A stretch of DNA of 64,000 bases from Avichristensenella sp031550535 (GCA_031550535.1 JAVBOM010000008.1:236379-300378), one strand, 5' to 3'. Shown: positions 17,533 through 25,828, counted from the stretch's first letter. The notes: generated from the letters alone by a model not told the origin. Translations and numbers: made by a program.

Positions 17533-18093
17533 TTGTCCGGGAGGGAACCTGACGATGAGGCATGGTACGCGGATTTGTTTGCGCGGTTGTATACGCCGCT
17601 CTGTCGCTATGCCCATGCTCAACTGGGCAAGAGCAACCTGGGAGTGTCCGGCGGATATGAGGAAATCGTGCAGGATGCGTTCGCGGCCCTGTGGCAGAAT
17701 CGCGCGCGCCTTTATGGGCACCCCAGCGTGCGCGCGTGGCTGTACCGGACGGTGTACAACAAAGCGGTTGATCGCTTCCGCAGTGATAAAGTGCGTGCCG
17801 ACACCGCTGACCATAGCTTGGATGATGACCGTGTACCTGAACCGGACATCGCGGGGAACGAAACGGAGGCGCAGGTCCTACTCAAGGAACAGCGCCGCGC
17901 GATTGTGGAAGCCATAGGCCAGGAGAACTATCTGTTTCTGCTGGACTATTTCGATAAAACCGTATCCAGGGATGAGCTCGCTGGGAGGTTCGGCATAAGC
18001 AAGGCAAGCCTCCGCTCCCGCGCGCACCGGATCATCGCCCCGCTGCGCAATAGTCATCTTTCAATTTTCTTGGCACTTCTTCGGTGCGTTTAA
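17533..18093 (+). CDS. ECF-like RNA polymerase sigma factor
   Basis: The protein has 186 residues from TTG 17533 (GGGAG upstream; no in-frame ATG fits). A sigma-2-like region (YADLFARLYTPLCRYAHAQL; GGYEEIVQDAFAALWQNRAR; VRAWLYRTVYNKAVDRFR) is followed by a linker and a sigma-4-like region (VSRDELAGRFGISKASLRSR). It likely redirects host RNA polymerase. The gene is followed by a membrane protein of anti-sigma type, the usual pairing. A decayed 5' duplicate lies 0.7 kb upstream with part of the same leader, suggesting autoregulation or repeated duplication. It ends TAA with no TAG. Confidence 0.75.
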   Translation: MSGREPDDEAWYADLFARLYTPLCRYAHAQLGKSNLGVSGGYEEIVQDAFAALWQNRARLYGHPSVRAWLYRTVYNKAVDRFRSDKVRADTADHSLDDDRVPEPDIAGNETEAQVLLKEQRRAIVEAIGQENYLFLLDYFDKTVSRDELAGRFGISKASLRSRAHRIIAPLRNSHLSIFLALLRCV

Positions 18094-18128
18094 GCGCCGT
18101 CGTCCGATGAACCTATTGGAGGTGCATC

Positions 18129-18965
18129 TTGGGACCGGAGAATCGCGATTCTGGCACCCGTCCCGAAAACCCGGAACTGATCCTCACCCTCGCCATGGTC
18201 AGAGCGATTCTTGAATTTGAAATCCGCAGGCCGCTCAGGCAGATGAACACCGATGTGATTGATCTCTGTACCCAGGCCCTGAGCTATGGCAAGCTGGATG
18301 TCGCGGGGGTGGACTTGGACAAGGCGTGGTCGGCGCTGACAGTCCGAAACGAAGCTGCGGACCGAAGGAAAGCCGCCGTTCAACAGCGCAGGCGGGTCGC
18401 CCTGCTTGCTGTGCTCTTGCTCGTTCTGCTCGCGGCAGTTTGCATCGCCACCGGCATCATTCCGTGGCTCCAGCATGTGCTGTGGGATAACGACCGCTAC
18501 TATGCGGATATCGGAATCGCCGCCGCCGTGCTGGGTGCGGATGCGCCGGTTGATTACGGCGAAGCCCTCGGTGAGGCTTTCACCGACGCGCTGGATGAGC
18601 AAGGCATGTCCGTGCGGCTTCCGGGCTGGTTGCCGGCGGGCTTCGCACTGGAGGATGTCAGCGTTTCCGAGTTGCAGGATACTTGGGTCAAGGTGTTTGC
18701 GGTGTACAGGGGCGAAGCGGGCGTGTTCACCGTCACGGTCAATTGGGTCACGAATGAAGATGGCCTGCTGACCCTTGATGTGGAGAAGGACGACGCTACC
18801 CTGGAGCTTTACACCTCGCGCGGCCGGCAGGTATCCATCTTTGAAAACCTGGGCCGTCTCTGTGCGCTGTATATCGAACAGCCCTACACCGTCGTCATTA
18901 TGGGCGATGTGAGCAGGGATGACCTAAAGAAGATGATTGATTCAGTTGAGGAGGAACCAAAGTGA
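18129..18965 (+). CDS. Membrane anti-sigma-like protein with extracytoplasmic domain
   Basis: The protein has 278 residues from TTG 18129 (GGAGGTG upstream). About 95 cytoplasmic residues (LAMVRAILEFEIRRPLRQMN) precede one strong transmembrane helix (VALLAVLLLVLLAAVCIATG, about 97-117). An outer domain follows, resembling DUF4367 (SVRLPGWLPAGFALEDVSVS; TVTVNWVTNEDGLLTLDVEK). Together with the upstream ECF-like sigma gene (35-bp gap) this is a plausible sigma/anti-sigma pair sensing an envelope signal. It ends TGA and overlaps the next gene by 4 bp, so the three are an operon. Confidence 0.65.
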   Translation: MGPENRDSGTRPENPELILTLAMVRAILEFEIRRPLRQMNTDVIDLCTQALSYGKLDVAGVDLDKAWSALTVRNEAADRRKAAVQQRRRVALLAVLLLVLLAAVCIATGIIPWLQHVLWDNDRYYADIGIAAAVLGADAPVDYGEALGEAFTDALDEQGMSVRLPGWLPAGFALEDVSVSELQDTWVKVFAVYRGEAGVFTVTVNWVTNEDGLLTLDVEKDDATLELYTSRGRQVSIFENLGRLCALYIEQPYTVVIMGDVSRDDLKKMIDSVEEEPK

Positions 18966-19588
18966 AAAAGTTTATCGCGTATATAGTCTGCTTCGCCCTC
19001 TGTCTTGCGGCGTTCCCCGTTGCCGGGCTCGTGGAAGATGCCCCGCCTGCGGAAGATGTTTTCCCCGTGGTGGAAACCCTGCCCGTGGATGAAGCGCCTA
19101 ATGACAACGGCGAAACGCCGGACGCCGGCATTCCAGCACCCGAGGCATTCGGTTACGAGCCGGAACCTGAACCGGATGTCCCCGGCGAAGCTGAAGTGTT
19201 CATCCCCGTCGAGTTTGCCGAACCCGGCACACTGGTGATTGGCGGCATTACCTTGAAGGACGCAAGCACGTTCATCGTCAGCCTCGACACCCTCACCACG
19301 CCGCTCGCCGGGGGCACCATCAACGCGTCAGTGTCCCTTAACTGCATGGAGCGTTGCAGTTCTCTTGGATTCACGAGCTTCGTGATCCAGGAGAACAACG
19401 GCGGCTGGAAGACAGTCGCGTCCACGTACAACCGCTTCACCTCAAACGCGTATACGTATGGCATTACGCTATCGTATTCCGGCGCGGTGGCGGGGCGGCA
19501 GTACCGGTGTGTTGCCAATGCGTCGGCCACGTTCAACGGCACAACGGAAACGCGGTATAAAGAATCAGCAGGCGTGTACGCCAAGTAA
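18962..19588 (+). CDS. Secreted acidic protein co-transcribed with the anti-sigma gene
   Basis: The protein has 208 residues from GTG 18962, with GAGGAGG upstream. A signal peptide (KKFIAYIVCFALCLAAFPVA) is followed by a Pro/Glu/Asp-rich spacer of about 65 residues and a C-terminal beta-sandwich-like domain (SVSLNCMERCSSLGFTSFVI; GRQYRCVANASATFNGTTET) with a Cys pair, recalling immunoglobulin-like or triple-stranded adhesion folds. It is predicted to be outside the cell, possibly the signal or client of the sigma/anti-sigma pair. It ends TAA. An imperfect G/C-rich hairpin (about 19598-19621) follows. Confidence 0.6.
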   Translation: MKKFIAYIVCFALCLAAFPVAGLVEDAPPAEDVFPVVETLPVDEAPNDNGETPDAGIPAPEAFGYEPEPEPDVPGEAEVFIPVEFAEPGTLVIGGITLKDASTFIVSLDTLTTPLAGGTINASVSLNCMERCSSLGFTSFVIQENNGGWKTVASTYNRFTSNAYTYGITLSYSGAVAGRQYRCVANASATFNGTTETRYKESAGVYAK

Positions 19589-19643
19589 CTGACCAACCGG
19601 GGGTGCCCTTCGGGGTGCCCCCAACCCACAAAGGAGGAGCGGT

Positions 19644-20243
19644 ATGACCGACGAACGCGATGCCACGGTAGCCATTTTGTCCACGTCATCCAAAAATGCG
19701 TTGGCGCATGACATCCTAACTTCAAGCGTGCAACTACTCAGCCTCGCGCAAGGCGCCTGTTGTGTCGTGGACCGCCAGATCACGCAGGGCAAGCGTATCT
19801 TCATCCTGCGCCCCAGTACATTCGTCAACATGCTTGCGGCGTACTTCATCATCGGCCTGCGGGATCAGTATCCCCAAGAGGCACTGGAGCTTCACTGCGC
19901 GCTGGATGCGCCTCACGCCGTTGACCGTCTCGCACCGTACCGCCTCGATGTATGGTCACGCGCGAACCGGCGCGTGTTCGCTACCGTCCCCGAAATCATT
20001 CAGCAATCATCCGTTATCATCACCGTCAGCGATTCCGCTTCGTGCTCCGACTCCATCCAAACCGCCGCAATACCCGGCAGCACGTTTTACCACCATACGC
20101 CGCAGCAGCTTATGCACTTGGGCGCGGAGGCGCTGACACAGGCAGACTGTGTGGCGGAAGCCATAGACCGCTTCTCCTCGGCTTTCGATAGGGGATTCGG
20201 CCAGCTACTGGATTGCGATCAGGAATCGGCAAACGACATTTAG
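19644..20243 (+). CDS. SLOG-like protein 2
   Basis: The protein has 199 residues with GGAGG upstream of ATG 19644. A Rossmann-like layout is visible: TVAILSTSSKNALAHDILTS at the start, ITQGKRIFILRPSTFVNMLA in the middle (the strand after the second helix, where SLOG proteins place residues near the ligand), and IIQQSSVIITVSDSASCSDS near the end. Overall it matches the other SLOG-like genes here in order of strands. Ligand and activity are unknown. It stops at TAG, with the ribosome-binding site of the following XRE gene overlapping. Confidence 0.45.
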   Translation: MTDERDATVAILSTSSKNALAHDILTSSVQLLSLAQGACCVVDRQITQGKRIFILRPSTFVNMLAAYFIIGLRDQYPQEALELHCALDAPHAVDRLAPYRLDVWSRANRRVFATVPEIIQQSSVIITVSDSASCSDSIQTAAIPGSTFYHHTPQQLMHLGAEALTQADCVAEAIDRFSSAFDRGFGQLLDCDQESANDI

Positions 20244-20256
20244 GAGGGATGCTGTC

Positions 20257-20541
20257 ATGGATTACCGGGCCATGGGACTGCGCATCCGCAAGGCACGCCA
20301 GCGAATGAACATCACTCAAGTCGATCTGGCTCGGGAACTCAGCGTCTCGCGCGAGCATCTGGCCGGTGTTGAAAGGGGCCTCATCGTTCCTGACTTCGAT
20401 TTCCTGTGCGCAATCTCGCTGCGCCTAAGCGCGTCCCTTGACCATATCATCGCCGGAGTGGCACCGGCAAAGAACGTTCATGAACGGGCGATAAACGACA
20501 TTGTAGCGGTGCTGGAGGAGCATCGGTTATGGCAAGACTGA
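20257..20541 (+). CDS. XRE-family regulator 3
   Basis: The protein has 94 residues with a Cro/C1-type helix-turn-helix at residues 7-62 (GLRIRKARQRMNITQVDLAR; LSVSREHLAGVERG; LCAISLRLSASLDHII). It is on the plus strand inside the SLOG-like gene run, 13 bp after SLOG-like gene 2 and so co-transcribed with it, unlike the divergent XRE genes 1 and 2. It ends TGA. It probably controls the cluster. Confidence 0.85.
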   Translation: MDYRAMGLRIRKARQRMNITQVDLARELSVSREHLAGVERGLIVPDFDFLCAISLRLSASLDHIIAGVAPAKNVHERAINDIVAVLEEHRLWQD

Positions 20542-20613
20542 GTGGACATGACACAAATGCAATCCACGGCGCGCCAGATACTTTGCAATCTGTGATAGTG
20601 AGGGTACGCGTGT

Positions 20614-21156
20614 ATGAAGACACAGAAAATCCGGCAGCCTGTGAAGAAACGCACGGTAGTCGTATCCGGTCCATCCGCCGATGAACTGCACCGGATCTTC
20701 CGCGATGCCGAAGGGTGCTGGCACCGCTTCGAGGAAGGGTATGTCGATAAGGTCGAGGATCTGATCGAGGAAGGCATGCGCTACTTCTGCTGCGACCTCT
20801 CCACCAAGACCGGCTGCGAAATTGCGCGATACCTCAAAACGCTCGAACACGACCGCTACGATGGCAAGGGCAAACGAACGGAGCTCATCTGCTCTCTGCG
20901 TTCCGAGGATCTGCTTCCGCTCCTGACCTATGACGATCACTGTGTTTGGATCGCGGCGATGTCCCGTGTCATTGGCGGACATGATACCCTCGTTGATAAT
21001 GCTGCCTGCGTTCTGTCGTTCGATCAGTACCCGGATGATGTTCCTGCGATTCAGCGCGCGCGCAGCCTGGGCGTGCCGGTGTATCACTATGATCCCCAAA
21101 TGCTGGCCCAGGACATGAGCGACAAAAGATATGCGGGCGGTGATGACGATGAGTAA
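20614..21156 (+). CDS. SLOG-like protein 3
   Basis: The protein has 180 residues from ATG 20614. VKKRTVVVSGPSADELHRIF opens it. Then comes DLIEEGMRYFCCDLSTKTGC, which in register matches the G-hydrophobic-x-G-A-x-G region of DUF1273/DUF2493 SLOG proteins but with a Cys/Thr-rich variant, then LICSLRSEDLLPLLTYDDHC and DNAACVLSFDQYPDD. It overlaps the next paralog's start and so is translationally coupled. It ends TAA. It is highly diverged; membership is by pattern only. Confidence 0.45.
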   Translation: MKTQKIRQPVKKRTVVVSGPSADELHRIFRDAEGCWHRFEEGYVDKVEDLIEEGMRYFCCDLSTKTGCEIARYLKTLEHDRYDGKGKRTELICSLRSEDLLPLLTYDDHCVWIAAMSRVIGGHDTLVDNAACVLSFDQYPDDVPAIQRARSLGVPVYHYDPQMLAQDMSDKRYAGGDDDE

Positions 21157-21679
21157 TGCGGCGAAGCTCAAGCAGGATAGATGCCTGCTGCTCGGCCATA
21201 CGGAGCAGGAATACGCCGTGCGCTACTGGAAAGGTGGCGTTGAACTGCTCTGGCGGTACCAGCGTTTTCTCAACAGTGTCATAGACGACCAGATAAACAA
21301 AGGCGCACGCACCTTTTTTGCCCTGTCTCAGTCCGGCGCGCCGCTGTGGATGGCAACCCATGTCATCAACAGAAGGGCACAGGAACCGGATCGTGAACTG
21401 AAACTGTTCGTCTACAAATCGAACCTGTTTCCGCCACCCCCATATGCCGGACAAGACGACCTTGAGGAGCAGGCGGACGATGTGGCCGTCGTGGATGCCG
21501 AAGATGAGTTCATGCTTCGCGACGTTCCGCTTCGGCTGGCCGGTAGGGCGGTCATCGTGGAAGCATGTCCTGATTCATGCTTGGATCAGATCCAAGCGGA
21601 GCATCACGGAGCGACGCCTTTTGTGTTCAGCCTCCCGGCAATCATGCTGGCACTGTCACCGCGCGCCAAACTTCGCTGA
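21149..21679 (+). CDS. SLOG-like protein 4
   Basis: The protein has 176 residues; ATG 21149 (or 21143) overlaps the end of the preceding gene. CLLLGHTEQEYAVRYWKGGV carries the GH turn of the family. DQINKGARTFFALSQSGAPL matches the position of the glycine-rich ligand-site strand. RLAGRAVIVEACPDSCLDQI is the late strand and C-terminal helix. It is most similar to SLOG-like protein 5 (both have LGHTE/FGHTE and SGAPxWMAxHV), so the two are recent tandem paralogs. Cytoplasmic. It ends TGA. Confidence 0.55.
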   Translation: MSNAAKLKQDRCLLLGHTEQEYAVRYWKGGVELLWRYQRFLNSVIDDQINKGARTFFALSQSGAPLWMATHVINRRAQEPDRELKLFVYKSNLFPPPPYAGQDDLEEQADDVAVVDAEDEFMLRDVPLRLAGRAVIVEACPDSCLDQIQAEHHGATPFVFSLPAIMLALSPRAKLR

Positions 21680-21782
21680 CTACCCCGGCCAGGAATATCC
21701 AGTCATTGTACGGCATATATGCAAACTGTTTGTGACCCGCATGAACAGGTCGCAGGCATGAACGTCAAAAGATGCGTAGGTG

Positions 21783-22298
21783 ATGATGATGAAAACCCTC
21801 AATGCTGATACGCCAAAATCCTGTGTCATTTTCGGCCATACGGAAGGCCAGTACAACGCCCTGTTCGGTGGCGACGCCCAAACCCTCGGGCGGTACAAGC
21901 GTTTCCTCCAACGCGCCGTAGACGCACAGATTGACGCGGGCTTCCGCACCTTCTACGTCCTGCTACAGAGCGGCGCGCCGTACTGGATGGCGAAGCACGT
22001 CGCCGCAAGGCGCAGCATGGACCGCCAGCTTGGCTTGCGCCTCGTCGTCGTCAGGCCGAAGCATGCTGACCTGCCGCAGGACGACCGCCACGCGGATCTT
22101 CTCCGCCAGATGGATGAAGCGATGGAAGTACAGGCGAAGGACGACTTCGCGCTCCGTGATGCCGCCCTTCGCGCGTCGGACCTGCTCCTGATGATTGAGC
22201 ACTGCCCCGGCGCCAGCATGGAGCCGATCCAGGCAGCCTTCCGCAATGTCCCCGTCGTCCGTCATAGCCTTGAGGAGTTCAACCAACTCCAGTTGTAG
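21783..22298 (+). CDS. SLOG-like protein 5
   Basis: The protein has 171 residues. CVIFGHTEGQYNALFGGDAQ opens it, then DAQIDAGFRTFYVLLQSGAP and YWMAKHVAARRS, closing with LLLMIEHCPGASMEPIQAAF. The strand order and the GH and SGAP motifs are shared with SLOG-like protein 4, about 100 bp upstream. A run of ATG codons at the start leaves the first residue ambiguous. It stops at TAG; suppression would extend it through the terminator hairpin. It closes the cluster. Confidence 0.55.
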   Translation: MMMKTLNADTPKSCVIFGHTEGQYNALFGGDAQTLGRYKRFLQRAVDAQIDAGFRTFYVLLQSGAPYWMAKHVAARRSMDRQLGLRLVVVRPKHADLPQDDRHADLLRQMDEAMEVQAKDDFALRDAALRASDLLLMIEHCPGASMEPIQAAFRNVPVVRHSLEEFNQLQL

Positions 22299-22367
22299 GA
22301 CGCGACGATCATCCCGGTGCTCTCCTGTATCGACCGTGTAGATTCCTCAACGCCAAACGCGTTCATA

Positions 22368-22396
22368 GGCGGGGCTGTCAAGTGCGTAGCCCCGCC
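22368..22396. terminator. Bidirectional terminator at the end of the SLOG cluster
   Basis: GGCGGGGCT and AGCCCCGCC form a 9-bp perfect stem between convergent genes (SLOG-like 5 and the 22.4-kb gene). Confidence 0.65.
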
Positions 22397-22423
22397 GCTT
22401 TGCCGTGCCGGCGTTCACCCGCG

Positions 22424-23131
22424 TCATGCGTACTGAATGTCACTCCGGTCAATGGGCCGCATGGCTTGGTCGTAGAAGTGCAGCACGCCCTCCGCGTCGC
22501 TGACCACCACAACCGTGTCCATGTCGTATAGCAAGCCCTCTTTGGTTTCCTTCGGCTGGTACGCCGCTACCCATTCGTCAATCACGTACCACACGCCGTC
22601 GTGTTCAAACCGGTTCGTGGTGTCCACCCGGCAGTGAGCAAATGTACAGCCCGGATATGCCTCGCGGACGCGCTCCGTGCGCTGGAATTTCGTCTCTACC
22701 CTCGGCTTCTTCTTCGGCTTTGGTATGCCCAGCGTCGCTTCGCGCGCGTCCAGCTTCTCCAGCATCTGCGTGAACCGCGACTCCTCGCTCTCATCGTCCT
22801 CGGCGTGGCCGCCGCTGATCGTCTCATCAATGCAAGCGGGGCAGGAGGACACGGGTATCTCGTGGCTACCAACAACGATTTCCTTGTAGTGAGATAGCGT
22901 GCCCTCGGGGTTGTCCCGCAGGAGGATGTAGGCGCAATTGTCGAGAAAGATTTTCACCCTCGCCTCGGTGGGGAACGCGCCGCCGTCGTCCCGCAGCCAG
23001 TTCTTCTCGCAGAAGACCTCCCACGGGTCAAGCAGCAACTGCCGTACCAACTCCGCCTTGTCTTGATCCGGGCGGAAGTAGACTGATTTCCGAAGCCCGT
23101 TCGGAAGCAGTACGTCCTATCTCGTCGCCAT
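22424..23131 (-). CDS. Phage protein of unknown function, in-frame TAG at codon 5
   Basis: With TAG 23117-23119 read, the protein is 235 residues from ATG 23131. Sequence before the next ATG (DVLLPNGLRKSVYFRPDQDK) reads as protein, supporting readthrough. A Cys pair (SCPACIDETISGG) may bind zinc. The C-terminal 70 residues are beta-rich (TFAHCRVDTTNRFEHDGVWY; DMDTVVVVSDAEGVLHFYDQ). I do not recognise the family. The early TAG and minus-strand orientation group it with late genes, although it is separated from the head genes by the SLOG region. It ends TGA. Confidence 0.6.
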
Positions 23132-23137
23132 AAAAAC

Positions 23138-23236
23138 ATCCCTCCCTAAAACTAGATTCCAAAGAAAATTGTTTCTCCAGACAACTGGAGGACGCCGAAA
23201 AAATGTCTCTCCCTAAAACTAAATCCCAAGAAAAGT
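23138..23236 (-). repeat. Repeated leader with ribosome-binding site
   Basis: CTCCCTAAAACTAGATTCCA (about 23142) recurs as CTCCCTAAAACTAAATCCCA (about 23209), 67 bp apart. On the minus strand each copy ends in TTTTAGGGAG, and the proximal copy supplies the ribosome-binding site of the 22.4-kb gene. Between them is a short hairpin (CTCCAG-ACAA-CTGGAG). Possibly a duplicated translation-start or regulator-binding segment. Confidence 0.45.
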
Positions 23237-23670
23237 CACCCGCACAGACACACAGGCTGGCATCCGTAGGAGGCGGACCAAAGCTCGTTGTTCCTGTGCG
23301 TGATCTTTGTCACCGCCCGCCGGAATTACACGTCCACGGTTTGCTGTGCGCACCCCTGCGCCACCGCGATGTCCGTCAGTGTGTGCCCGGTCATCAGGTC
23401 ATCCACGATTCGCCTTTGCCCGTCCGACAACCCGCACGTTTCAATCAGCCGGTCAAGGTCCAGGTACGTGCAGTACACCGGCTCGTACATCGTCGGAATC
23501 CCCGCCGTACCCAACAGCGTCGGCGCTTCCATCAGCGACTGGAACGCCCCGTCCAGCCTGCTGCGGTTCACGATCAGGCGCGTCACCGTCTTCGCCTCGC
23601 CCAGGCTCAGGTACGCCCATTCCGCCAACCCGCGCCCCTCGTTCCGTGTCTGCATCGCCACAGCGCCCAT
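23236..23670 (-). pseudogene. Sigma-4/LuxR-type HTH protein interrupted by in-frame TAA
   Basis: From ATG 23670 the frame gives 114 residues ending LSDGQRRIVDDLMTGHTLTD and IAVAQGCAQQTVDV, a sigma-4-like helix-turn-helix, then TAA (23326-23328). The same frame continues FRRAVTKITHRNNELWSASY and stops at TGA 23236. That tail is what normally follows the recognition helix in phage sigma-like late regulators. The CUA tRNA cannot read TAA, so the gene is probably truncated or broken, unless the short form works. It may once have regulated the late genes. Confidence 0.55.
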
Positions 23671-24179
23671 GTGTCACGCCCCTCTCATCTCGCTTCGCCC
23701 TGTCTCATCTCCCGCGCCACAGAACAACCGCCCCCCCTGGCGCATCACAGCGAGCCACCAGCCGCCGTTCCTTGCGCACGTTCTGCGTGTCTGCACGCCT
23801 CAAGCAATGCCCCTCGCGTCTTCACGTAGTCGCCCCATTCAGCACGCTGCCTCCACTCACACCGCTTTGCCCGCCACTCTCATACCGAACACGCACAGCC
23901 GCGCACCGCCGCCAGCACAGCCCCAAGCACCCAAGCGCCACCTGCCGCCAGTCCACGCATCCCAGCCCCTCCTCGCCGCTCCTCAAGCCCTCCCACATCA
24001 CACGCGCCCGTAGCGCACCCGCCGCACCCCGCCGCACGCAGCGAATCGCGTTATCCTCCTACCCATAACAGGCGTCTTTCAGATGCCCGTTGGAACACAC
24101 TCCCGAAAATTTTCCGACGGATATTTTTTTCGACCAAGCAGGAGTTTACCCCCGCACGGAGTACGAGAGTATATATTTA
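23671..24179. other. Gap: G-rich (minus-strand sense) leader region
   Basis: No convincing gene. The plus strand is strikingly C-rich and A-poor from about 23690 to 24060. On the minus strand there are only short frames with poor starts, for example a 26-residue hydrophobic peptide. It may be the untranslated leader of the minus-strand genes or degraded coding sequence. Confidence 0.35.
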
Positions 24180-24560
24180 ATATATAGACCTTTAGCTCGA
24201 CTAACAGAGAACCGTATTACTCCAAAGTCCATAAAAGAGTTCACTATAGATCTCTAGCTCAAAAGTTAATTAACCAATATCCCTAGAGAGTATTCTAAAC
24301 CTGTATACCGTCTAACCAATTCACTAGAGACCGTATAACCTGTATGTCGTCTAACCAGTATACTACAGACCTCTTTCTCCAAAGTCCATAAAGAATACCC
24401 AAAAGAACTCTAGCTCAAAAATAATTATTGATATATCCCTAGAGAATACTCTTAACCTGTATGTCGTATAACTAATTTACTAGGGACCGTATAACTCGAA
24501 TGTCGTCTAGCAGTATACTCAAAAGCCGTATAGCTTTCTAGCAATACGGCTTTTGAGTAA
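24180..24560. repeat. AT-rich imperfect tandem repeat, about 157-bp period
   Basis: CTCCAAAGTCCATAAA at 24220 recurs at 24377. The following blocks also recur in order: CTAGCTCAAAA, TATCCCTAGAGA, CCTGTATGTCGT, TAGAGACCGTATAA or TAGGGACCGTATAA, and CAGTATACT. So at least two diverged copies of a roughly 157-bp unit lie head to tail. The tract is far more AT-rich than its surroundings and lies between the leftward and rightward gene blocks. Candidate replication origin, regulator array or structured RNA. Confidence 0.7.
24517..24558. terminator. Perfect 15-bp hairpin at the end of the repeat tract
   Basis: ACTCAAAAGCCGTAT (24517-24531) and ATACGGCTTTTGAGT (24544-24558) pair fully around a 12-nt loop. 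It may act as a bidirectional terminator isolating the two transcription blocks or as a structural part of an origin. Confidence 0.65.
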
Positions 24561-25291
24561 ATCAGAGAAATACATCTCTGTGTATTTTAATTCATCCGTG
24601 ATTCACCTGCTTCGACGTTGCTTTGTGCGCTCTGCCGCATCCAGCCCCTCATCGGGCAATCGCACTGACTTGTTATAGAATCAACGTCATATTAGCGTAA
24701 TATATGGAATTTGACGAATCCCAGTTTTCGCTACACAAGGCATGCTCATCATCGGAAAGCAGCATCATGTAAACACGAATTTTGAAGGTTAAGCACACCA
24801 TAACGTAGGAATTGCTATGATTCACCCGATGCATCTCCGATGAAAACCGGCAATTTCGTTGCATTGGAACACGGAAATTAACGTGATGACAATAGAAATA
24901 AATAGTGGCTTCGCAGAATAAATATTTAGATATAAAGCAGAAGCATAATGCGTTGTTCGCCTGAACATGAATTTCGGAGAATTGCAAGGGATATGGAGAG
25001 TTTGAATGTTGAATGATGGGCATTGAGCGGTTGCGCCGCCTCGTGCTTTTGAGACGTAAAACTAACCTAATGGCGAATTATGTTAGATTCATTTTCCCCT
25101 TGCTTTGCTTCTTTTATTGACGATAATAACTTATAAATCACTAAAGATGTATGTTATAATAATATATGAAAAATCGCCCGCTCTATGTTGTGTGTTTTAA
25201 TCCTACATCAATAACTCCCCTTTACAAATATTGCCTTATATGGAAGCAACGCATTGTAACAAATTCGTAAAAATACTTAACACAAATGACA
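24561..25291. other. AT-rich regulatory gap
   Basis: No credible gene on either strand; the minus-strand frames are low-complexity or Cys/Phe-rich and lack ribosome-binding sites. The sequence is AT-rich with weak promoter-like pieces, for example TGTTATAAT near 25152. It is likely part of the control region of the early operon. Confidence 0.4.
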
Positions 25292-25320
25292 TTGACAAAC
25301 CCATTATCCGCCTTTACAAT
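25292..25320 (+). promoter_or_regulatory. Consensus promoter for the rightward early operon
   Basis: TTGACA (25292-25297), 17-nt spacer, TACAAT (25315-25320). It faces the early genes and would give a leader of about 500 nt before the first long gene (25829). It is the best promoter in the 2-kb gap. Confidence 0.75.
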
Positions 25321-25415
25321 AGCGTCAATGGCTGGTGATACACCAGACAAACGAACCTTGACAATCACATAGGCCCCCTTAACCTGCATGGCGCTTCACG
25401 GTTCCATGTTGGTGT

Positions 25416-25523
25416 ATGCGGATTAAGACGGCGCATGAATATGCACGTGCGAAGAAGCGTATGAAAAGAGGCGTGAAAGATGGAACGCGAAGAAGGCGGC
25501 AACGCAAGAGCGGGTACATTTAA
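25416..25523 (+). CDS. Small, very basic peptide ORF (35 aa)
   Basis: MRIKTAHEYARAKKRMKRGV and onward, ending RRRRQRKSGYI; over a third of residues are Lys or Arg. It lies in the leader downstream of the consensus promoter. There is no strong ribosome-binding site. It could be a leader peptide or nucleic-acid-binding peptide, or chance. Confidence 0.3.
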   Translation: MRIKTAHEYARAKKRMKRGVKDGTRRRRQRKSGYI

Positions 25524-25828
25524 GCGATACGCTACTGGATGCAATGAACGGTTACGCGTGATACTGCATCGCAGGACACATACAAGGGGGGCGACGTTGA
25601 ACCATGTCACCATGAAACGGCGCAACGGCGAACAACGGCAAATTGCCTTTTGTTCTTAATGTCGGCCGATACACGCATAGCGTTCATAAGGCAGCGGCTT
25701 ATTAGTGATGCCATGAAGTAAACAGGATACAAAATCATCTTGCAACGTCCGCACGCCAAAGGGCACGCGGTAACATGTGCTTTTTGTCGTGCGGATGCAC
25801 CATTGAAAATAAACAGGAGGAAAACCAC

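Noticed and set aside
23326..23328. TAA as a second recoded codon
   Set aside because: TAA is the genuine stop of the decoration, portal, SSB and many other genes, and no UUA-anticodon tRNA is seen here.
24180..24560. CRISPR array
   Set aside because: Repeat units are about 157 bp, imperfect and without short constant repeats and unique spacers; no cas genes nearby.
24673..25023. 116-residue minus-strand frame in the AT-rich gap
   Set aside because: Low-complexity Phe/Cys/Tyr-rich translation, no ribosome-binding site, isolated in a regulatory gap.
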